A DNA stretch of 64,000 nucleotides. Source: Undibacterium piscinae (GTDB lineage: Bacteria; Pseudomonadota; Gammaproteobacteria; Burkholderiales; Burkholderiaceae_D). Below are positions 28,229-38,061 of the stretch, in pieces. Location of the stretch: the NCBI GenBank assembly GCA_003970805.2, contig CP051152.1:868001-932000 (forward strand), given 5' to 3'. The notes under the pieces were generated by a model. That model searched no databases, was not told where the DNA came from, and worked only from the letters and a program-made list of their open reading frames with translations. The translations under genes were made by a program, and so were the position numbers. Each line of letters begins with the position of its first letter. The stretch's first letter is position 1.

Positions 28229-29308
28229 ATGTTGTCGAAAGAAGCGAAACGCCCTACTCAGATCCCCACTACCGGCCCCAGGGTGCCGGCAGCAACGGGG
28301 CAGCCACATGCCGGATTATTCGGCTTACCGGTACAACGCTGGCGCCAGATCACGCAGGCCGGATTTTTCGTCCTGTTTATCGTGGCACCAATTTTTGATC
28401 TGTTCCGCCTCGATTTGCACCTGGGTCATTTCATCTTCCTGGGCATGGACTGGACGCTGGGCCTGGATAATTTTTCCGCCGGTAATATGAGCGCCGGTCA
28501 GGCCGCCTTGAATATTTTCCTGCGCGCCTTTTTACCGGTACTGGCAACCGGGGCCGCGCTCATCTACATCAGCTGGAAATGGGGTCGTTTGTACTGCGGC
28601 TGGTTATGTCCGCATTTTTCCATCGTTGAAACCATCAACCAGACACTCAGAAAAGCCATAGGCAAGCAAAGTATCTGGGATGCCGAGAAAATGGATGAGA
28701 GAAATGCCGACGGCAGCACCACCAAGCCCGATGCAATCTGGTGGTTAGGCGTGATTCCTCTGGTAATTGCCTGCTCGGTTTTATGGGCGACGGTATTACT
28801 CACTTACCTACTACCGCCGGCCGAGATCTACGCGAATATCTGGCACTGGAGCCTGACCAGAAATCAAGCGGTTTTCCTCACCGCCGGCAGCATCGCCTTT
28901 TTTGTCGAGTTCATGTTTGCGCGCCATCTGTTTTGCCGCTATGCCTGTGCGGTCGGGCTGTTTCAAAGCCTGGCCTGGATGGGCAACGACAAGGCCATGG
29001 TAGTGGGTTTTGAGCGCGAACGCGCGAAAGACTGTTCCAGCTGTTTCTCGGCCTGTGACAATGTCTGCCCGATGCGACTAAATCCGCGCAATGTCAAGCG
29101 CATGATGTTCGCCTGCGTGCAATGCGGTCAGTGTGTCGATGCCTGTACCCATACCCAAACCGACAACCCCGAAGGTGAATTACTAGGCTGGGTCAATCAT
29201 GTGCGCGCCGAATCGGAAGCGGCATTGACCGGCAGCAAAGCCAAGACCATACAAATTGCCTTAGTGCGCGATGACGCCGGCAAGCAAAAGTCAAACGGAG
29301 AAGTATAA
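28229..29308 (+). CDS. NapH/NosR/CcoG-like membrane polyferredoxin
   Basis: A protein of about 359 residues with an AAAGGTGG Shine-Dalgarno 5 bp before the ATG at 28229; a GTG start at 28220 is possible. Four to six hydrophobic segments frame two CX3C motifs, CGWLCPH (near residue 127) and CRYACAV (near residue 240). Two [4Fe-4S] clusters follow: CSSCFSACDNVCP near residue 270 and CVQCGQCVDACTH near 296. The layout resembles NapH, NosR and CcoG, which pass quinol electrons or help copper/haem maturation. Its place between norQ and norD suggests an electron or metal-delivery role for NO reductase, but that is inference. Confidence 0.82.
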   Translation: MLSKEAKRPTQIPTTGPRVPAATGQPHAGLFGLPVQRWRQITQAGFFVLFIVAPIFDLFRLDLHLGHFIFLGMDWTLGLDNFSAGNMSAGQAALNIFLRAFLPVLATGAALIYISWKWGRLYCGWLCPHFSIVETINQTLRKAIGKQSIWDAEKMDERNADGSTTKPDAIWWLGVIPLVIACSVLWATVLLTYLLPPAEIYANIWHWSLTRNQAVFLTAGSIAFFVEFMFARHLFCRYACAVGLFQSLAWMGNDKAMVVGFERERAKDCSSCFSACDNVCPMRLNPRNVKRMMFACVQCGQCVDACTHTQTDNPEGELLGWVNHVRAESEAALTGSKAKTIQIALVRDDAGKQKSNGEV

Positions 29309-31219
29309 ATGGAAGAGTATATTGGCGGACTATGGGATAAGCTCATCACCCGCGTCGCCTATCGTGGTTTCCCGGCCGCCCGTGTCGATCTCAAGCAGAT
29401 AGAAAAAATCGCCCCGATCTTTTTCCGCGCCATCGGTGGCGATGCCGGCCTAAACCTGCAGGCAGGTACTGCCACCACCCACGGCGCACGCCGCCAATGG
29501 CTGGAACGGGTAGCCGGCATCAGCGAAAAAATCGAACTGGCCTGGAGCAATGAAACCACCTTACATCTGCCGGCCTGGATAGAGCACTTTCCCGAGCAAG
29601 AGTTAAACCGCGACTTATATCTATGGCTGATCGCCCTGGCAGCCCACGATGTCGCGCCAGACACCAGCTGGATAGTGCGCAACCAACAAGCCACGCTAGC
29701 GACCTTACTGGCACTACCTGGCTTAAAGTCGCGTTACGAGCAATTGTGCCAGGCTGAATTTGCCTTGCGCCCTCTTCCGGAAACTTTGCCTACCGCCGAT
29801 GCCAAAGCCGAAGCGAGCATACGTCAGGCGCTGAGCGAACCGGGCAGCGTGGCAAGCTTTCAGGCTGGCCGCAAACCGGCCGCCCCCGTCATGCTATGGT
29901 TGCACCCCGATCCTCCGCAAGCCATGGGAGAAGAAAGAAAAGCCTCGAAAAACGTGCCACAGCAACCCGAGGGCGGCAAGCTCAACAAGGATAATGAAGC
30001 GCGCAAGCGCCAGGCCGAAAACGTTAAAATGCCGGACGGCAAAAGCCCGTTCATGCTGCTGTTTCGCGCCGAAAGCCTGTTCTCCTGGGCTGAGTTTATC
30101 AAGGTCGACCGGCCGCTGGATGAAGACGAAAACGATGATGCGCAAAGGGCCGCCAACGATCTTGATTTTTTAAGCGTGGCCAGCGACAGCAAGACCACCA
30201 CCAGCCGCATCCGTTTTGATCTCGATTTACCCGGCGAATCAGACGACGATCTGCTGCTGGCCGATGGCATCCTGTATCCGGAATGGGATTACCGCAAGCG
30301 CCTGCTACAACCAAATCATTGCCAGGTACAGATGATGCTGGCAAAAGATAGCCAAGCCTCTGAACTGCCGGCCTCACTCAAGCCTACCGCGCGGCGCCTG
30401 CGCCAGCAGTTTCAATCGCTGATGCCCTTGCGCACCCGTCTCAAGGGACAGGTCAGCGGCAGTGACCTAGATCTCGATGCCTGCGTACGCTTTGCCTCAG
30501 AGAAAAACAGCGGCACGCCAACCTCCGAGCCTGGCTTGTATATCGACCAGAAACAACAGTTACGCGATCTCTCGTGCTTATTGTTGGCCGATTTGTCCTT
30601 ATCGACCGATGCCTGGATCAACAATTCAGCGCGCGTGATCGATGTGATACGCGATAGCCTGTATCTGTTCAGCGAAGCCTTGTCGACCACCGGCGACCGC
30701 TTTGCCCTGTATGGTTTCTCGTCGGTGCGGCGTGACAACGTACGCTTCCATTTGCTTAAGGGCTTTGACGAGCGCTACAACGACAACATACGCGGACGTC
30801 TGGCCGCACTTAAGCCAGGCTATTACACCCGTATGGGCACCGCGATACGCCATGCCTCGCAAATTCTGTCGAAACAGAAAACCGGACGCCGCCTGCTGTT
30901 AATACTGACCGACGGCAAACCCAACGATCTCGACAAATATGAAGGCCGCTACGGCATCGAAGACACCCGCATCGCCGTGCAGGAAGCGCGCCGCCTGGGC
31001 CTGACGCCATTTTGCGTGACCATCGATGAAAAAGCCGGCGATTATCTGCCGCACCTGTTTGGCAGCAATGGCTATGTGGTGGTGAAAAATGCGGAAGAAC
31101 TACCGCAATGTGGTGGTGACGTCAAAATCCTTGGCCTGTTTGAAATGCTCACGGCTTTTCGAATGCCGAGACCGGCAAACACAGCGCGATCAGATGACCG
31201 CAATAAAGCAATGAGTTGA
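29309..31219 (+). CDS. norD: NorD, VWA-domain activation protein, abnormal C-terminus
   Basis: The ATG directly follows the previous stop. The 636-residue protein has an N-terminal helical part and a C-terminal von Willebrand A domain with the MIDAS motif DLSLS (about residues 427-431) and LILTDGKPNDLDKYEGRYGIEDTR. It pairs with the MoxR-type NorQ to activate NorBC. After KNAEELPQ (about 31110) the expected ending is replaced by about 34 residues of unrelated text that overlaps a rearranged piece of dgkA, so the true 3' end is missing or scrambled. Confidence 0.88.
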   Translation: MEEYIGGLWDKLITRVAYRGFPAARVDLKQIEKIAPIFFRAIGGDAGLNLQAGTATTHGARRQWLERVAGISEKIELAWSNETTLHLPAWIEHFPEQELNRDLYLWLIALAAHDVAPDTSWIVRNQQATLATLLALPGLKSRYEQLCQAEFALRPLPETLPTADAKAEASIRQALSEPGSVASFQAGRKPAAPVMLWLHPDPPQAMGEERKASKNVPQQPEGGKLNKDNEARKRQAENVKMPDGKSPFMLLFRAESLFSWAEFIKVDRPLDEDENDDAQRAANDLDFLSVASDSKTTTSRIRFDLDLPGESDDDLLLADGILYPEWDYRKRLLQPNHCQVQMMLAKDSQASELPASLKPTARRLRQQFQSLMPLRTRLKGQVSGSDLDLDACVRFASEKNSGTPTSEPGLYIDQKQQLRDLSCLLLADLSLSTDAWINNSARVIDVIRDSLYLFSEALSTTGDRFALYGFSSVRRDNVRFHLLKGFDERYNDNIRGRLAALKPGYYTRMGTAIRHASQILSKQKTGRRLLLILTDGKPNDLDKYEGRYGIEDTRIAVQEARRLGLTPFCVTIDEKAGDYLPHLFGSNGYVVVKNAEELPQCGGDVKILGLFEMLTAFRMPRPANTARSDDRNKAMS

Positions 31220-31300
31220 AGCGCCAGAAACGCATGATTGCATGCTCATTGGCCCAGGCAGACTTAAAGCCACGATAAAAAAATGCGGAAAAAATCCGGC
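31154..31300. repeat. Scrambled duplicate of dgkA segments
   Basis: Bases 31154-31192 equal 31543-31581, 31241-31263 equal 31620-31642, and 31276-31300 equal 31656-31680. On the minus strand this stretch encodes RIFSAFFYRGFKSAWANEHA, the part of diacylglycerol kinase that is damaged in the other copy. The two stretches together look like misjoined pieces of one gene. Confidence 0.8.
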
Positions 31301-31349
31301 AGCATACCAGCCTTTTAAGCACTCACTCATGCGTCCGCTGGCGTAGCAA

Positions 31350-31732
31350 TTAATAGTAAAACCGGTTAACCAGCACCACTATCCAAGTCGCCAGCGCGAC
31401 CAGCAAGCTCAGCAGCATGCGGCACTGCCAAAATCCTTGGCGTTTTTTGATAAAGGATTGCGCTCCAGCGCACCCTGTCGACAACCGCTTCTATCGCCTG
31501 ATTAATTCAACGATCAGTATCAACACCAGGCAATCATCATCAGCTTTTCGAATGCCGAGACCGGCAAACACAGCGCGATCACAGCACCCGCGATGACCAA
31601 TACCAATTCCTGACGAAACCATGCTCATTGGCCCAGGCAGACGCCATCTACCGAGTAAAAAAATGCGGAAAAAATCCGGCGCAAACCACTTTTACTTTTA
31701 AACTCACTCACCGCTTGCTCTTGATTGCTCAT
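31350..31732 (-). pseudogene. dgkA: Diacylglycerol kinase, broken
   Basis: DgkA phosphorylates diacylglycerol in the inner membrane. From the ATG at 31732 the minus strand reads MSNQEQAVSEFKSKSGLRRI, FYSVDGV, then a stop at the point where AWANEH is expected. It continues with RQELVLVIAGAVIALCLPVSAFEKLM, then after frame changes ILIVELI, AIEAVVDRV and AKDFGSAA with a final helix ending RFYY. At least two stops or frameshifts interrupt it. The missing piece is present in the neighbouring duplicate at 31154-31300, which points to misassembly. Confidence 0.82.
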
Positions 31733-31910
31733 GCACTCTCCTTTTTTTATCGCATAAAACTGGCGGGCAAATTTTTAACAGCACCTGAACCGCACGGTGA
31801 ATCTGGTTTTCCGCCTTATAAGTTCACATATGCTGATATTCGTCAAATTCTTTACTGAATTGATATTATTTTTGAGCTTAACTACTGCCGATGTTTTCAC
31901 ATTATGGTAT

Positions 31911-31940
31911 AAAGGAGATATTGCAATGCACCAACCATAA
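31911..31940 (+). promoter_or_regulatory. Strong Shine-Dalgarno and 4-codon mini-ORF before the IclR gene
   Basis: AAAGGAGAT (31911-31919) lies 7 bp before an ATG at 31926 that encodes only Met-His-Gln-Pro and stops at 31938-31940. The stop ends one base before the likely regulator ATG at 31942. It could be a translational-coupling leader, or the regulator may start further upstream at 31891. Confidence 0.4.
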
Positions 31941-31941
31941 T

Positions 31942-32718
31942 ATGAAAACCGAAACCAGCTTATCTGATAAAACCTCGATACAGGTAATAGACCGCCTGAC
32001 AGCTCTGCTCGATGCGCTATCCCAATATCAAGACCCTGTAAGCCTCAAGGAACTAGCCATCGTCACCGGGCTACATCCATCTACCGCGCATCGCATCTTG
32101 AACGATTTGGTCAAGACGCGCTTTGTCGACAAGGCCGAAGCAGGTTCCTATCGCCTGGGGATGCGATTACTGGAACTCGGCAACATTGTCAAAAGCCGGC
32201 TCAACGTCCGTGAAGCGGCATTGGAATTTATGCGTACATTGCATCGCCAGACCCAGCAAACGGTCAATCTGTCGGTGCGTCAGGGCGATGAAATCGTGTA
32301 TATAGACCGCGCATTTTCAGAACGTTCCGGTATGCAGGTGGTCCGCGCCATCGGCGGCCGTGCTCCGCTGCACCTGACCTCCACCGGAAAACTGTTTTTA
32401 TCCCTGGACGAACCCAAAGCGATACGCGCCTATACGACCCGCACCGGACTGGCCGGGCACAATAAGAACTCGATTACCGACCTGGCCAAGCTGGAAAAAG
32501 AGTTGGCCGAAGTCCGCATCAATGGCTATGCCCGCGACAATGAAGAGTTGGAACTGGGCGTGCGCTGTATGGCAGCGGGAATCCGTGATGACAGTGGAAA
32601 AATGATTGCAGGTCTGTCAATTTCAGCACCAGCCGACCGCCTGCAAGAAGAATGGCTGGGAGATCTGATTGCCACGGCCGAACAAATTTCAGCCACTCTG
32701 GGCTACGTCGCACCTTGA
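31942..32718 (+). CDS. IclR-family transcriptional regulator
   Basis: About 258 residues from the ATG at 31942; an in-frame ATG at 31891 would add 17 residues. The N-terminal winged helix reads QVIDRLTALLDALSQYQDPVSLKELAIVTGLHPSTAHRIL. The C-terminal effector domain carries LHLTSTGKLFLS, GYARDNEELELGVRCMAAGIRDDSGK and AGLSISAPADR. IclR proteins usually control a nearby catabolic operon, but the downstream genes here are on the other strand, so the target is unknown. Confidence 0.9.
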   Translation: MKTETSLSDKTSIQVIDRLTALLDALSQYQDPVSLKELAIVTGLHPSTAHRILNDLVKTRFVDKAEAGSYRLGMRLLELGNIVKSRLNVREAALEFMRTLHRQTQQTVNLSVRQGDEIVYIDRAFSERSGMQVVRAIGGRAPLHLTSTGKLFLSLDEPKAIRAYTTRTGLAGHNKNSITDLAKLEKELAEVRINGYARDNEELELGVRCMAAGIRDDSGKMIAGLSISAPADRLQEEWLGDLIATAEQISATLGYVAP

Positions 32719-32792
32719 GCAGCTGTGGTGTTTCCTCAGTGTTTCCTAAGTGCTTCCCCAAGGATTACCCCTAAGCGCCCTAAGCGCGGCGC

Positions 32793-33332
32793 TTAGACGG
32801 TTTTCCATGTCCATAAAGGCAGCGACTTCATCAATGAAATCGCCTTCAGGTTATGCACGTTATTTAAAAACACAAAATCACTGACACACATGGCGGCAAG
32901 CCACGAGGAAACGACCACGATAAGATCGAAACGACCACTACGCCACCATTTCAGGGAATGACGTCCGAATATCCAGGGAACTCCGAGAGGATTGGGCCAA
33001 TCGGCCAGTAAGTGCATCACACCGCCGGCAGAAAAGCCAAATAACAGCGGAGCCCAAGGCTCATGCCCAAGCGCCAGATACGAAAAGGCCAGCAGAAAAA
33101 TCCAAGCGACGCCCCAGTGCGTCAGCGTACGGTGGGTAATCCATAAGCGACGGCTACGAGACCACCAGGCTAACTCTAGCCAATCGGGGGCAGTACCACC
33201 GAGCAAACCCGCGAACAAACTCAGGATACTCCAGCAGAAATAGGGGCCCGCCGCCCCCGCATGCGCAACCAACGCCCCGGCAATCACCCCTGCAGCCCAT
33301 CCGGTAGCATGATGCGCTTTTTTTGAAGCCAT
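32793..33332 (-). CDS. ydjM: YdjM-like membrane-bound metal-dependent hydrolase, LexA-linked
   Basis: A protein of about 179 residues from the ATG at 33332 (MASKKAHHATGWAAGV). It has four to five hydrophobic helices and the YdjM/DUF457 motif set HHATGW, GGTAPDWLE, WITHRTLTHWG and GVMHLLADWPNPLG, whose His and Asp residues suggest metal binding. E. coli ydjM is a known SOS gene, and here a perfect LexA-box pattern lies 61 bp upstream. The enzymatic activity of the family is not established. Confidence 0.82.
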   Translation of the reverse strand: MASKKAHHATGWAAGVIAGALVAHAGAAGPYFCWSILSLFAGLLGGTAPDWLELAWWSRSRRLWITHRTLTHWGVAWIFLLAFSYLALGHEPWAPLLFGFSAGGVMHLLADWPNPLGVPWIFGRHSLKWWRSGRFDLIVVVSSWLAAMCVSDFVFLNNVHNLKAISLMKSLPLWTWKTV

Positions 33333-33392
33333 ACTTAACAATCTACTCTCAGCAAAACCTTTGCATAGGACAACATTGTCGCAAAGAAATAA

Positions 33393-33408
33393 CTGTATGA
33401 GTATACAG
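33393..33408 (-). promoter_or_regulatory. Predicted LexA (SOS) box upstream of ydjM
   Basis: CTGT-N8-ACAG, written CTGTATGAGTATACAG, matches the gammaproteobacterial/betaproteobacterial LexA consensus. It lies between lepB and ydjM, 61 bp upstream of the ydjM ATG. The downstream gene belongs to a family known to be LexA-controlled in E. coli, which strengthens the call. Confidence 0.78.
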
Positions 33409-33538
33409 TGAAATGCCTTGACTTGTTAATATTTCAGCTGATTTTTTTATAAATTCCGCTATATAAAGAATTATCAGGCAATCGTAATCAACAAGCCCAC
33501 GATAGTGAGCCTATTGAGCTCAGATCAGCCTGAGGTGA

Positions 33539-34222
33539 CTACACGCTAGAACCTATGCGTTCGAGTCGCGGCAAATAATAACGATCGCCATCAAGTGAAA
33601 ACAACAGTCGCTTCACCTGCCCGGTAATGAGTTCGCGCTTGACCATCCCTATGTAGCGCGAATCCTTGCTATTGTCGCGGTTATCCCCGAGCATCATGTA
33701 TTGCCCTGGTGGCACAGTCACAGGGCCAAAGGTATGCATGGCAGCCCTATCCGGCATGACGATCATTTCATGCTGCATCGCACCCAAACTTTCCCTAAAC
33801 ACCAATTGCTGAGCGGGGTACTCACGCAGCGGCGTCAGATGCCCGGCATCCTTCTCGATAGCCTGATAGTTGGCCTCAACACCATTGATGATCAGTCGTT
33901 CATTGCGCATTTCGACCACATCACCGGGCACCGCAATCAATCGCTTAACCAGACGTACACCATCTTCCGGCGAGGCAAACGTCACCACATCACCGCGCTG
34001 TGGCTCCGCCACATGCTTGAGTATCACATCGGTAAACGGCAGTTTGACGTCATAGGCGATACGGTCGCAGATCACCCGGTCACCTTCCAGCAGGGTCGGA
34101 TACATGGAACTTGAGGGCACCAGATACCAGTCTGCCAATGCGCTACGCATCAAGACCATACCGAACAGAAATACCAGAAAACCCTTATTCTCCGCTGCCA
34201 ATTTACGTATATTCAATGACAT
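33539..34222 (-). CDS. lepB: Signal peptidase I
   Basis: Cleaves signal peptides at the outer face of the inner membrane. The 227-residue protein has one N-terminal membrane segment, the catalytic Ser in VPSSSMYPTL, the Lys in RLVKRLIAVPGD, and the later GDNRDNSKDSRYIG. It is shorter than the main LepB of Burkholderiales, which usually has two membrane segments and sits beside lepA. It is therefore probably a second, accessory signal peptidase. It is not next to lepA here. Confidence 0.9.
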   Translation of the reverse strand: MSLNIRKLAAENKGFLVFLFGMVLMRSALADWYLVPSSSMYPTLLEGDRVICDRIAYDVKLPFTDVILKHVAEPQRGDVVTFASPEDGVRLVKRLIAVPGDVVEMRNERLIINGVEANYQAIEKDAGHLTPLREYPAQQLVFRESLGAMQHEMIVMPDRAAMHTFGPVTVPPGQYMMLGDNRDNSKDSRYIGMVKRELITGQVKRLLFSLDGDRYYLPRLERIGSSV

Positions 34223-34288
34223 AGTAATCCTCGCTGTTGATCAATGAGCATATTAAGCCGGTTAATTTTAATACTACAAAACCATAGA

Positions 34289-34320
34289 CAAAAAAATACC
34301 CCGAAAGTTCGGGGTATTTC
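34289..34320 (-). terminator. Intrinsic terminator after gap
   Basis: On the minus strand AAATACCCCGAA pairs with TTCGGGGTATTT (34308-34319 with 34294-34305) followed by a T-run. It lies about 40 bp after the gap stop. Confidence 0.88.
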
Positions 34321-34359
34321 AGGATATTGATATGCCGGCTAAAACCGGCGTATCAATGA

Positions 34360-35373
34360 TTACTTCGCGTTCATCAATGCCATTGTGGTATCGAGCATAC
34401 GGTTGGAGAAACCCCACTCGTTATCGTACCAGCTAGAAACTTTCACCAAACGACCGGATACTTTAGTCAATGTCTCGTCGTAAGTGCTTGATGCCGGGTT
34501 GTGGTTGAAGTCAACAGAAACCAAAGGTGCAGTGTTGTAATCCAAGATACCTTTGAGGGCGCCTTCGGATGCATCTTTCAATACCTTGTTGATTTCTTCT
34601 ACTGTCGTGTCGCGCGCGGCGATGAACGTCAGATCAACCACGGAAACGTTGATAGTTGGTACGCGCATTGCGTAGCCATCGAGTTTACCGTTCAGTTCCG
34701 GCAATACCAGGCCAACCGCAGCGGCAGCGCCGGTTTTGGTAGGGATCATGGATTGGGTAGCGGAACGCGCGCGACGCAGGTCTTCGTGCATCACGTCAGT
34801 CAATACCTGATCATTGGTATAAGCATGGATCGTTGTCATCAAACCGTTAACGATACCGATAGCATCATTCAAAGGCTTGGCCATAGGCGCTAAGCAGTTG
34901 GTAGTGCATGATGCATTGGAAATAACGGTGTCAGTCGCTTTCAGTACGCCGTGATTCACGCCGTAAACGATAGTCGCGTCTACGTCTTTACCGCCTGGTG
35001 CGGAGATAATGACTTTCTTGGCGCCGCCGGTGATGTGCGCGGATGCTTTTTCTTTGGTTGTAAAGAAGCCCGTGCATTCCAGGACGACGTCTACATTCAA
35101 TTCACCCCAAGGCAAATTGGCAGGATTGCGCTCGGCAAAGACCTTGATCTTGTCACCGTTGACGATCATGGTGTCGCCTTCTACCGTTACTGTGCCTGGA
35201 AATTTACCATGCGCAGTATCGTAGCGTGTCAAATGCGCGTTTGATTCTGCATTACCAAGATCATTGATCGCAACGATCTGAATCTCATTTTTAAACTTAC
35301 CACCTTCGTAATGTGCGCGAAGGATGTTACGGCCGATACGGCCATAGCCGTTGATTGCGACGCGAATCGTCAT
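34360..35373 (-). CDS. gap: Glyceraldehyde-3-phosphate dehydrogenase, type I
   Basis: Glycolytic/Calvin-cycle enzyme of 337 residues. NAD-binding NGYGRIGRN is at the N-terminus, the catalytic Cys is in [13 protein letters not shown] (near residue 155), and [18 protein letters not shown] and [13 protein letters not shown] complete the signature. It lies downstream of tkt and a GNAT gene on the same strand. It is intact. Confidence 0.97.
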   Translation of the reverse strand: MTIRVAINGYGRIGRNILRAHYEGGKFKNEIQIVAINDLGNAESNAHLTRYDTAHGKFPGTVTVEGDTMIVNGDKIKVFAERNPANLPWGELNVDVVLECTGFFTTKEKASAHITGGAKKVIISAPGGKDVDATIVYGVNHGVLKATDTVISNASCTTNCLAPMAKPLNDAIGIVNGLMTTIHAYTNDQVLTDVMHEDLRRARSATQSMIPTKTGAAAAVGLVLPELNGKLDGYAMRVPTINVSVVDLTFIAARDTTVEEINKVLKDASEGALKGILDYNTAPLVSVDFNHNPASSTYDETLTKVSGRLVKVSSWYDNEWGFSNRMLDTTMALMNAK

Positions 35374-35458
35374 GGTTTTATCTCCAGAGAACTAAAACAA
35401 ATTAAAAATAATCACTAAAATAATCACTAATTACAGAACACTACAAAACACAAAAAAC

Positions 35459-36055
35459 TTAGTGCAAGGCAAGCGATGACGGCAAGGCGTTAACCGAGGC
35501 CATCAGCACCGACAGATCTGTCCAGCCGTAACCGGCCTCTTTCAACTCCAGGCCATCCCAATTGAAATCCTGCTCGCGCAGTAAAGCGCCGCCCAGGTCT
35601 TCATAGAAATTTCTGGCGGCGGCATTATCAGAGATCACCCATGCCAGCAAACTGTTGACGCCTTGCGCCTGAAACACCCGCGCCACCTTCTGCAGCATGC
35701 GCCGGCCTATGCCAGAGCGCTGCCAGGCCGGACGCAGATAGATGGCGGTCAATTCAGCTTGCATGCCTAGCTTGGGCTCAGGCAATAACATGCCTGAAAC
35801 AAAGCCGATTACCTGCCCTTCACTCTCGGCCACGAATACGCAGATCCGTTCGCCTGCAACAGCCAAAGCCTCGAGTATCGTGCGCCAGTGGGCGACACTT
35901 TCCTCGAGCTTCATACCATCGAGATAACTATCCGGAATAATGCCGCGGTAGCTGGCTAGCCAGCTTTCTATACGCACCTTGGCGATCGCCTCTGCGTCTG
36001 CCACAGTAGCACGACGCAGACTGACCTCCTTGATCCCGCTCATAGTTTCGCTCAT
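35459..36055 (-). CDS. GNAT-family N-acetyltransferase
   Basis: A 198-residue acetyltransferase with the acetyl-CoA motif LRPAWQRSGIGRRMLQKVA (motif A, RxxGxG/A variant), preceded by VAESEGQVIGFVSG and followed by NAAARNFYEDLGGALL. The start may be Met1 or Met5. It ends the spacer between tkt and gap (5 bp after tkt). The substrate is unknown. Confidence 0.85.
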   Translation of the reverse strand: MSETMSGIKEVSLRRATVADAEAIAKVRIESWLASYRGIIPDSYLDGMKLEESVAHWRTILEALAVAGERICVFVAESEGQVIGFVSGMLLPEPKLGMQAELTAIYLRPAWQRSGIGRRMLQKVARVFQAQGVNSLLAWVISDNAAARNFYEDLGGALLREQDFNWDGLELKEAGYGWTDLSVLMASVNALPSSLALH

Positions 36056-36060
36056 GCCGC

Positions 36061-38061
36061 TTATGCCAGCACAGCGTTAACTTTGGCGACCACGTTCTCC
36101 ACGGTGAAACCGAAGTATTTGAACAAGACGCCAGCCGGAGCGGATTCACCGAAGCTATCGATACCGACCACAGCGCCTTCCAGACCCACATACTTGTACC
36201 AGATATCACTGACGCCAGCTTCTATCGCCACACGTGGCAAGCCTTTGCCCAATACGGCCATCTTGTAAGCCGCATCCTGACGGTCAAACACATCGGTACA
36301 TGGCATAGACACCACGCGTACCGCGATACCTTGCTGCGCCAGTGCGGTCGCCGCTTTTACCGCCAATTCGATTTCCGAACCGGTAGCGATCAAGACCGCC
36401 TTGGCATCGGCCGCGTCTTGCAAGACATAACCACCGCGTGAGATATCAGCGATTTGCTGAGCGCTACGCTCCTGGTAAGGCAGGTTTTGACGCGAGAAAA
36501 TCAGGGTAGACGGACCGTCGTTGCGCTTAACTGCATAGCCCCATGCGGCAGCCGACTCTACGGTATCGCAAGGACGCCAGTTATCCAGATTCGGGATCAG
36601 GCGCATGCTTGAGATGTGCTCAACCGACTGGTGCGTAGGACCGTCTTCACCCAGACCGATGGAGTCATGCGTAAAGACGAACAGCGTACGGATCTTCATC
36701 AGTGCAGCCATACGGATCGCATTGCGGCTGTAATCGGAGAACGTCAGGAAAGTGGCGCCAAACGGGATATAACCACCGTGCAGGGCGATACCGTTCATGA
36801 TCGCGCTCATACCGAATTCACGCACACCATAGTTGACGTGATTACCGGCTTGATTGGCGCGCACTGCCACACATTCTTTCCAGTTAGTCAGGTTAGAACC
36901 TGTCAGATCGGCAGAACCGCCCAAAAATTCTGGCAAGGATGGCGCAAACGCCTGAATCGCATTCTGGCTCGCCTTACGGGTCGCGATATTTTCTTTTTTC
37001 TCTACACAGGCAGCGATGGCGTTTTTCACGACTTCATCAAAATTAGCCGGCAGATCGCCCTTCATACGGCGCGTCAGTTCAGCCGCTTGCTGCGGAAATT
37101 GCTGTGCATATTGCTGGAATGTCGCATCCCAGTCTGCTTCCAGTTTGGCGCCGCTATCCTTGGCATCCCAGGCGCTGTAGACGTCGGCAGGCACTTCAAA
37201 CGGTGCATAATTCCAATCGATATTGGCACGTACCGCAGCGATCTCTTTGTCGCCCAAAGCCGCGCCATGCACGTTGTGTGTACCTTCCATGTTCGGCGAA
37301 CCTTTACCGATGATGGTACGGCAGCAGATCAGGGTAGGCTTGTCGGATGTCTTTGCCGCAGCAATAGCGCGACTGACCGCTGCCACATCATGACCGTCAA
37401 CGGCACGAATCACGTTCCAGCCGTAAGCTTCGAAACGCTTAGGCGTATCGTCGGTGAACCAACCTTCTACGTGTCCATCGATAGAAATACCGTTGTCATC
37501 CCAGAACGCCGTCAATTTATTGAGTTGCAGAGTACCGGCCAGAGAGCAGGCTTCATGCGAAATACCTTCCATCAGGCAACCATCGCCCATGAAAGCATAG
37601 GTACGGTGATCGACAACATTGACGCCAGGCTGGTTAAATTCTGCCGCCAGCAATTTTTCGGCCAGCGCCATACCTACAGCATTGGTAATACCCTGACCCA
37701 AAGGACCGGTCGTAGTTTCTACGCCAGGAGTGACATGCACTTCAGGGTGGCCGGCAGTTTTTGAATGCAACTGGCGGAAATTACGGATCTCATCCATATT
37801 CAGGTCGTAACCTGTCAAATGCAACAACGAGTAATGCAACATAGAGCCATGGCCGTTCGATAACACGAAACGATCACGGTTGATCCACTTTGGATTGAGT
37901 GGGTTATGACGATAATGGCCAGACCACAGGGCTACGGCGATCTCCGCCATCCCCATAGGCGCACCCGGGTGACCGGAGTTGGCTTTTTGTACGGCATCCA
38001 TAGACAAGGCGCGGATCGCGTTGGCCATTTTAGTGGTAGTTGCTGGCTGGGCACGAATCAC
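36061..38061 (-). CDS. tkt: Transketolase, native 5' end displaced
   Basis: A thiamine-diphosphate enzyme of 666 residues. TPP-binding [18 protein letters not shown] and [11 protein letters not shown], and the C-terminal [21 protein letters not shown], are intact. The first residues ([12 protein letters not shown]) come from a GTG at 38061 inside a duplicated stretch. The natural N-terminus [13 protein letters not shown] is encoded at 38714, in front of a scrambled second copy. As read, this copy lacks its own promoter and ribosome-binding site. It is co-oriented with the GNAT gene and gap. Confidence 0.93.
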   Translation of the reverse strand: MIRAQPATTTKMANAIRALSMDAVQKANSGHPGAPMGMAEIAVALWSGHYRHNPLNPKWINRDRFVLSNGHGSMLHYSLLHLTGYDLNMDEIRNFRQLHSKTAGHPEVHVTPGVETTTGPLGQGITNAVGMALAEKLLAAEFNQPGVNVVDHRTYAFMGDGCLMEGISHEACSLAGTLQLNKLTAFWDDNGISIDGHVEGWFTDDTPKRFEAYGWNVIRAVDGHDVAAVSRAIAAAKTSDKPTLICCRTIIGKGSPNMEGTHNVHGAALGDKEIAAVRANIDWNYAPFEVPADVYSAWDAKDSGAKLEADWDATFQQYAQQFPQQAAELTRRMKGDLPANFDEVVKNAIAACVEKKENIATRKASQNAIQAFAPSLPEFLGGSADLTGSNLTNWKECVAVRANQAGNHVNYGVREFGMSAIMNGIALHGGYIPFGATFLTFSDYSRNAIRMAALMKIRTLFVFTHDSIGLGEDGPTHQSVEHISSMRLIPNLDNWRPCDTVESAAAWGYAVKRNDGPSTLIFSRQNLPYQERSAQQIADISRGGYVLQDAADAKAVLIATGSEIELAVKAATALAQQGIAVRVVSMPCTDVFDRQDAAYKMAVLGKGLPRVAIEAGVSDIWYKYVGLEGAVVGIDSFGESAPAGVLFKYFGFTVENVVAKVNAVLA

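Noticed and set aside
36616..37764. A 382-codon plus-strand open frame opposite tkt
   Set aside because: It is a mirror of strong codon bias in transketolase; the protein has no recognisable motif.
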